This document shows, piece by piece, positions 32,662-35,515 of a stretch of DNA of 35,515 nucleotides. Position numbers and translations under genes: made by a program. The stretch spans positions 1-35,515 of the forward strand of contig CACYBS010000296.1 in NCBI GenBank assembly GCA_902772725.1, given 5' to 3'. The notes under the pieces are model-generated. The model was not told the DNA's origin. It saw only the letters and a list, made by a program, of their open reading frames with translations, and ran no database searches. Position 1 is the first letter of the stretch. Each line of letters opens with the position of its first letter. The DNA is from Erysipelothrix rhusiopathiae. Its GTDB lineage: Bacteria > Bacillota_I > Bacilli_A > Erysipelotrichales > Erysipelotrichaceae.

Positions 32662-33354
32662 ATGGAAAATACTGTATATAATCGACCGTTCCATATTTTA
32701 GATGGAACCACATTAAAGATTATAGCTATGATTTCTATGGTAGTGGACCATGTGGGAGATAATTTCTTCCCTGATCAGATTTGGCTGCGCATTATAGGTA
32801 GGATCGCAATGCCTATTTTTGCGTTTTGTGTTGCCGAAGGCTTTATTCATACCCATGATAAATTGAAATATCTCTACAGAATGGGTATTTTTGCCTTAAT
32901 CAGTGAAGTACCTTTTGATCTTGTGACTTCAGGAAAAGTATTGGAATTTACACACCAGAATATCATGATGACATTTTTCTGGGCTATTCTGGGATTATTC
33001 CTTTATGAAAATAATGCGAATAATCCGACTAAGATGTCGCAGTTACTCTCAGGTATTATCATATTCCATTTCACCATCAGTTCTTTGTTTATGGGGTTGG
33101 ACTATAATATGGTGGCCGTTGGATTGATCTTTATTTATTATCTGTTAAAAGATAAAGCACCGTTTATCAATAATGCGGTGGCAGCCATTTATCATGCCTT
33201 ACTTCGTAATGTGGGAATCTATTGGTTTGGCTTGCTGGGCTTTATTCCGATTTTCCTTTATAACGGAAAACGGGGCATAGGATTAAAGTGGCTTTTCTAT
33301 ATATTCTATCCTGCCCATTTATTGTTGATATGGTTCTTGAAGCAGGGAATATAA
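32662..33354 (+). CDS. TraX-family integral membrane protein (second of two)
   Basis: A 230-residue polytopic protein with the TraX hallmarks LKIIAMISMVVDHVGD, IGRIAMPIFAFCVAEGFIHTHDKLKYLYRMG and, at the C-terminus, YNGKRG followed by FYIFYPAHLLLIW. It is clearly homologous to the protein at 9943 but strongly diverged, so it is not a recent duplication. The role in Bacillota is unknown; acetyltransferase-like membrane chemistry is inferred from F-plasmid TraX. The ribosome site is GGGGGA. The next gene starts two bases after its stop, so the two are co-transcribed. Confidence 0.88.
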   Translation: MENTVYNRPFHILDGTTLKIIAMISMVVDHVGDNFFPDQIWLRIIGRIAMPIFAFCVAEGFIHTHDKLKYLYRMGIFALISEVPFDLVTSGKVLEFTHQNIMMTFFWAILGLFLYENNANNPTKMSQLLSGIIIFHFTISSLFMGLDYNMVAVGLIFIYYLLKDKAPFINNAVAAIYHALLRNVGIYWFGLLGFIPIFLYNGKRGIGLKWLFYIFYPAHLLLIWFLKQGI

Positions 33355-33356
33355 AC

Positions 33357-33719
33357 ATGGAAAAACTGAAAGAGTATTTCTGGATGGCTTTGATCCTGAT
33401 TTTGGGGGTTGCGACATATTTCGGAATGCCAATTTTATTAAGATTTCTGGCAGAAAATATGCATGGAATAAATGCTTTGATGATCAGTGCAGGTGTTACC
33501 TGCACAGGGACTTTTCTGTATTATCTTTGGGGATATCGGGGCAGAGAGCTTGTATATGTCGCATTGATCATTCTTTTTTTGATGGCGATGGTCTGGCTGT
33601 ATTTTAACTATCGTGAATTAGATTTCTTTATCAGCAATACCTACGGTCAGCTTGCCGCAACGGCAGTATTCTTATTGATTATTGTGGCAATATGGCTGTT
33701 TGTACGTTATTTTTTGTAA
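33357..33719 (+). CDS. Small membrane protein of unknown function
   Basis: A 120-residue protein with four hydrophobic segments (about residues 9-30, 39-60, 66-84 and 97-118) and few charged residues. ATG 33357 is preferred, with AGGGA in the end of the TraX gene as ribosome site; a longer frame from 33288 would overlap TraX by 66 bases. No family is recognised. Tight coupling to TraX suggests a shared membrane role, but nothing in the sequence shows what it is. Confidence 0.65.
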   Translation: MEKLKEYFWMALILILGVATYFGMPILLRFLAENMHGINALMISAGVTCTGTFLYYLWGYRGRELVYVALIILFLMAMVWLYFNYRELDFFISNTYGQLAATAVFLLIIVAIWLFVRYFL

Positions 33720-33773
33720 AGTACCCTTAACAAAATGGTAATATATATTTGAAAATAAGAACGGAGATTTTGT

Positions 33774-34556
33774 ATGAAACAATATATAGTTGATGCCTTT
33801 ACCGATACACCCTTTTCGGGAAATCCGGCTGCGATCTGTGTGATGGATGCCTGGCCTTCCGAAAAATCGATGATGAATCTTGCGATGGAAAACAATTTGT
33901 CCGAGACAGCATTTATCGTAAAAGAAGAAAAAGGATACCATTTAAGATGGTTTACCCCGGGAAAAGAAGTGGAATTATGCGGACATGCGACCCTTGCCTC
34001 TGCCTTTGTGATGTTGAATTACTACGAGACAGAAACCGATGTGGTTGAATTTCATACGATGAGCGGACTTTTAACGGTCCGCAAAAAAGGAAATCTGTAT
34101 GAAATGGATTTTCCAACGTATGAATTAAAGGAAATTCCGGTAACCGATATGATGGAAGCTGCATTTGGGGTTCGTCCGATAAAAGCGGTTCTGGGTCTTG
34201 ACTTGATCTGTGTCTTTGAAAATGAAGAACAGGTAAGAAATATGCATCCTGATCAAGAGAAGTTGTTGAAAATTGAAGGACGCATTCAAAATGTGACCGC
34301 AGGGGGAAAAGAAGTAGATTGTGTATCCCGCAGCTTCTGCCCGAAGCTTTCCATTGCCGAAGATCCGGTATGCGGATCCGCTCACTGTCAGATTGCCGAT
34401 TATTGGGCTTCAGAACTGGGGAAGACTAAAATTATCGCCTACCAGGCATCAAAACGCGGAGGATATCTGCATTGTGAAATGGCTGATAATCATCGTATTA
34501 AGATCAGCGGGGAAGCTGTACTTGTGGCGATATCGGATATTATTGCCAAATTATAA
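33774..34556 (+). CDS. PhzF-family isomerase/epimerase
   Basis: A 260-residue protein of the diaminopimelate-epimerase-like fold. Family motifs are DAFTDTPFSGNPAA at the N-terminus, the catalytic Glu44 in NLSETAF, RWFTPGKEVELCGHATLA and SRSFCPKLSIAEDPVCGSAH. PhzF of phenazine biosynthesis isomerises trans-2,3-dihydro-3-hydroxyanthranilate, but most members in Bacillota are YddE-like proteins of unknown substrate, and no phenazine genes lie here. It is slightly shorter than the usual 280-300 residues, mainly through a shorter second lobe. The ribosome site is ACGGAG; the next gene follows 29 bases later. Confidence 0.93.
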   Translation: MKQYIVDAFTDTPFSGNPAAICVMDAWPSEKSMMNLAMENNLSETAFIVKEEKGYHLRWFTPGKEVELCGHATLASAFVMLNYYETETDVVEFHTMSGLLTVRKKGNLYEMDFPTYELKEIPVTDMMEAAFGVRPIKAVLGLDLICVFENEEQVRNMHPDQEKLLKIEGRIQNVTAGGKEVDCVSRSFCPKLSIAEDPVCGSAHCQIADYWASELGKTKIIAYQASKRGGYLHCEMADNHRIKISGEAVLVAISDIIAKL

Positions 34557-34585
34557 AATATACAAAGCAGGAAAGGGGGTAAAGC

Positions 34586-35164
34586 ATGACCAAACTTCAT
34601 TTTGCGGGACGATATAACGGCGATCCAGAAAGTTTGATTACTCATGATCACGAGCCGGGTAATGTCCCTTTTAAAGAAGCGGAGACTATGGATAAACTTT
34701 CCCTCGTTATGAATGGTTTAGCGCTTGTGATTGCCATTGTAACATTTGGAATATATTTTATAGTCGGTCGTCAACCCTTGAATGTGATCGGCGCCATTTT
34801 ATCTATATTGGTAATGGTGCCCCATGAATTTTTACATGGCATATGTTTTGAAGGGGATGTCTACATGTATGAGAATCTGAAAAAAGGAATGTTGTTTGTG
34901 ACAGGACCGTCAACATTCTCTAAGGCCGGATTTTTATTCATGTGCATGCTTCCTAATATCGTATTTGGGTTTATTCCTTTTATCATCTTTTTGATGGATC
35001 ATTCACAGACGATGTTAGGAACACTCGGAGCATTTTCTATTGCGGCAGGTGCCGGTGATTACTATAACGTATTCAATGCACTGACGCAGATGCCAACAGG
35101 CTCCAGGACGTATATGCACGGTACGCGCTCGTATTGGTATATGCCAAAACCAAATAATAATTAA
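34586..35164 (+). CDS. DUF3267 integral membrane metalloprotease-like protein
   Basis: A 192-residue protein with four membrane segments (about residues 38-60, 66-80, 107-135 and 140-160). HEFLH at residues 80-84 within a membrane segment is the zincin motif of DUF3267 proteins, which resemble intramembrane site-2-type proteases; GDYYNVFNAL near 150 supplies a conserved Asp as possible third ligand. Substrate and activity are unproven. The ribosome site is AAAGGGGG. It lies between a PhzF gene and a lipoprotein serpin gene on the same strand without a visible terminator. Confidence 0.8.
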   Translation: MTKLHFAGRYNGDPESLITHDHEPGNVPFKEAETMDKLSLVMNGLALVIAIVTFGIYFIVGRQPLNVIGAILSILVMVPHEFLHGICFEGDVYMYENLKKGMLFVTGPSTFSKAGFLFMCMLPNIVFGFIPFIIFLMDHSQTMLGTLGAFSIAAGAGDYYNVFNALTQMPTGSRTYMHGTRSYWYMPKPNNN

Positions 35165-35184
35165 TTTCATAAAAGGAGGTCTAT

Positions 35185-35515
35185 ATGCATAAAAAAATAA
35201 TAGGAATGGCATGTGCACTTTCAATGTTTCTAAGCGGCTGTTCCGGATTTGGACCCAATGTAGATAACGTAACTCCAACTACATTTGTAGAAGGAGTGAA
35301 TGCATTTAACTGGAACTTATTGGGAGAGCTTCATATCAAAGCCAATCAATTTTATTCTGCCTATGGAATATCAGAGGCTTTAATTTTAGCAGCCAATGGG
35401 GCCGAAGGTGAGACTTTAGAAGAACTCATGAGTCTTTATGGCATGGATGATATACAACAGCTCAATGAAGAGGCCTTAGCTTTAACTTACGCCATCAGCA
35501 ATGATGGATTTGTGA
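35185..35515 (+). CDS. Lipoprotein serpin (serine protease inhibitor), N-terminal part
   Basis: 110 codons to the right edge. The signal peptide ends in LSGC (Cys19 is the predicted lipidation site), placing the protein outside the membrane. The following segment FNWNLLGELHIKANQFYSAYGISEALILAANGAEGETLEELMSL, read in parts, matches the serpin N-terminus (helix A, then the family's N.F.SP.SIS.AL.....GA.G.T..E pattern). Bacterial serpins of gut anaerobes inhibit host or competitor serine proteases such as elastase. The reactive-centre loop lies beyond the window, so target class cannot be judged. An AAAGGAGG ribosome site sits just before ATG 35185. Confidence 0.88.
   Translation, partial: MHKKIIGMACALSMFLSGCSGFGPNVDNVTPTTFVEGVNAFNWNLLGELHIKANQFYSAYGISEALILAANGAEGETLEELMSLYGMDDIQQLNEEALALTYAISNDGFV

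Noticed and set aside
33774-34556. Phenazine biosynthesis
   Set aside because: A PhzF-family protein alone is not diagnostic; no other phz gene is nearby and most family members have other substrates.

Overview
The window reads as a chromosomal segment of a low-to-moderate GC Bacillota (Firmicutes). Indicators are strong AGGAGG-type ribosome binding sites, sigma-A-like promoters, many hairpin-plus-T-tract terminators, Gram-positive lipoprotein signals, clostridial hydrophobic W (ChW) repeats and a tandem glycine riboswitch. The gene mix (acetolactate decarboxylase, 6-phospho-beta-glucosidase, 2-enoate-reductase-like flavoenzyme, lipoprotein serpin) fits an anaerobic, host-associated member, possibly Erysipelotrichaceae or a Clostridia relative; that placement is inference. 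The standard code is used. No tRNA, rRNA, CRISPR array, insertion sequence or prophage was seen, and both ends cut genes (pyrF on the left, a serpin on the right).

Layout. 1-832: end of a pyrimidine operon (pyrF-pyrE) and its terminator. 872-3462: DUF5131 radical-SAM-like protein, trans-aconitate methyltransferase, a lipoprotein. 3494-8347: MBL hydrolase with a small membrane protein (minus), a membrane-anchored NodB-type deacetylase, a membrane-anchored GH3 enzyme (minus) whose promoter suggests leaderless mRNA, and an SGNH hydrolase. 8381-12938: SWIM zinc-finger protein, TraX-like membrane protein, then a TerD-domain protein preceded by an unrecognised tandem RNA element ending in a terminator. 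13028-14782: glycine riboswitch plus AGCS amino-acid:cation symporter. 14839-18498: XRE regulator with a small anchored protein (minus) and a SNF2 helicase. 18511-21540: alpha/beta hydrolase broken by an in-frame TAG, acetolactate decarboxylase carrying an A18 tract, a four-TM protein, and a prephenate dehydratase with a lipoprotein signal. 21687-25263: PdxA and GH1 enzymes (minus), divergent SDR. 25401-29710: nine-ChW-repeat GH25 lysozyme, then an old-yellow-enzyme/Fe-S/FAD protein (minus). 29877-32257: operon of ATC-hydrolase-like protein, a methyltransferase frameshifted at an A11 tract, and a BAAT/thioesterase-like hydrolase. 32308-35515: small membrane proteins, a second TraX, PhzF, a DUF3267 protein and the start of a serpin.

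The most interesting item is the leader at about 10743-10887. Two consecutive copies of the same fold share an identical internal loop (AGCUA opposite GAUAUC) while the flanking helices differ in sequence but stay paired. The outer helix of copy 2 is itself the intrinsic terminator in front of the TerD-domain gene, and a competing pairing is available. This looks like a tandem riboswitch-like attenuator of a class I do not recognise. Next in interest are the surface-tethered prephenate dehydratase, the two poly-A tracts with slippage potential, and the probable leaderless GH3 transcript.
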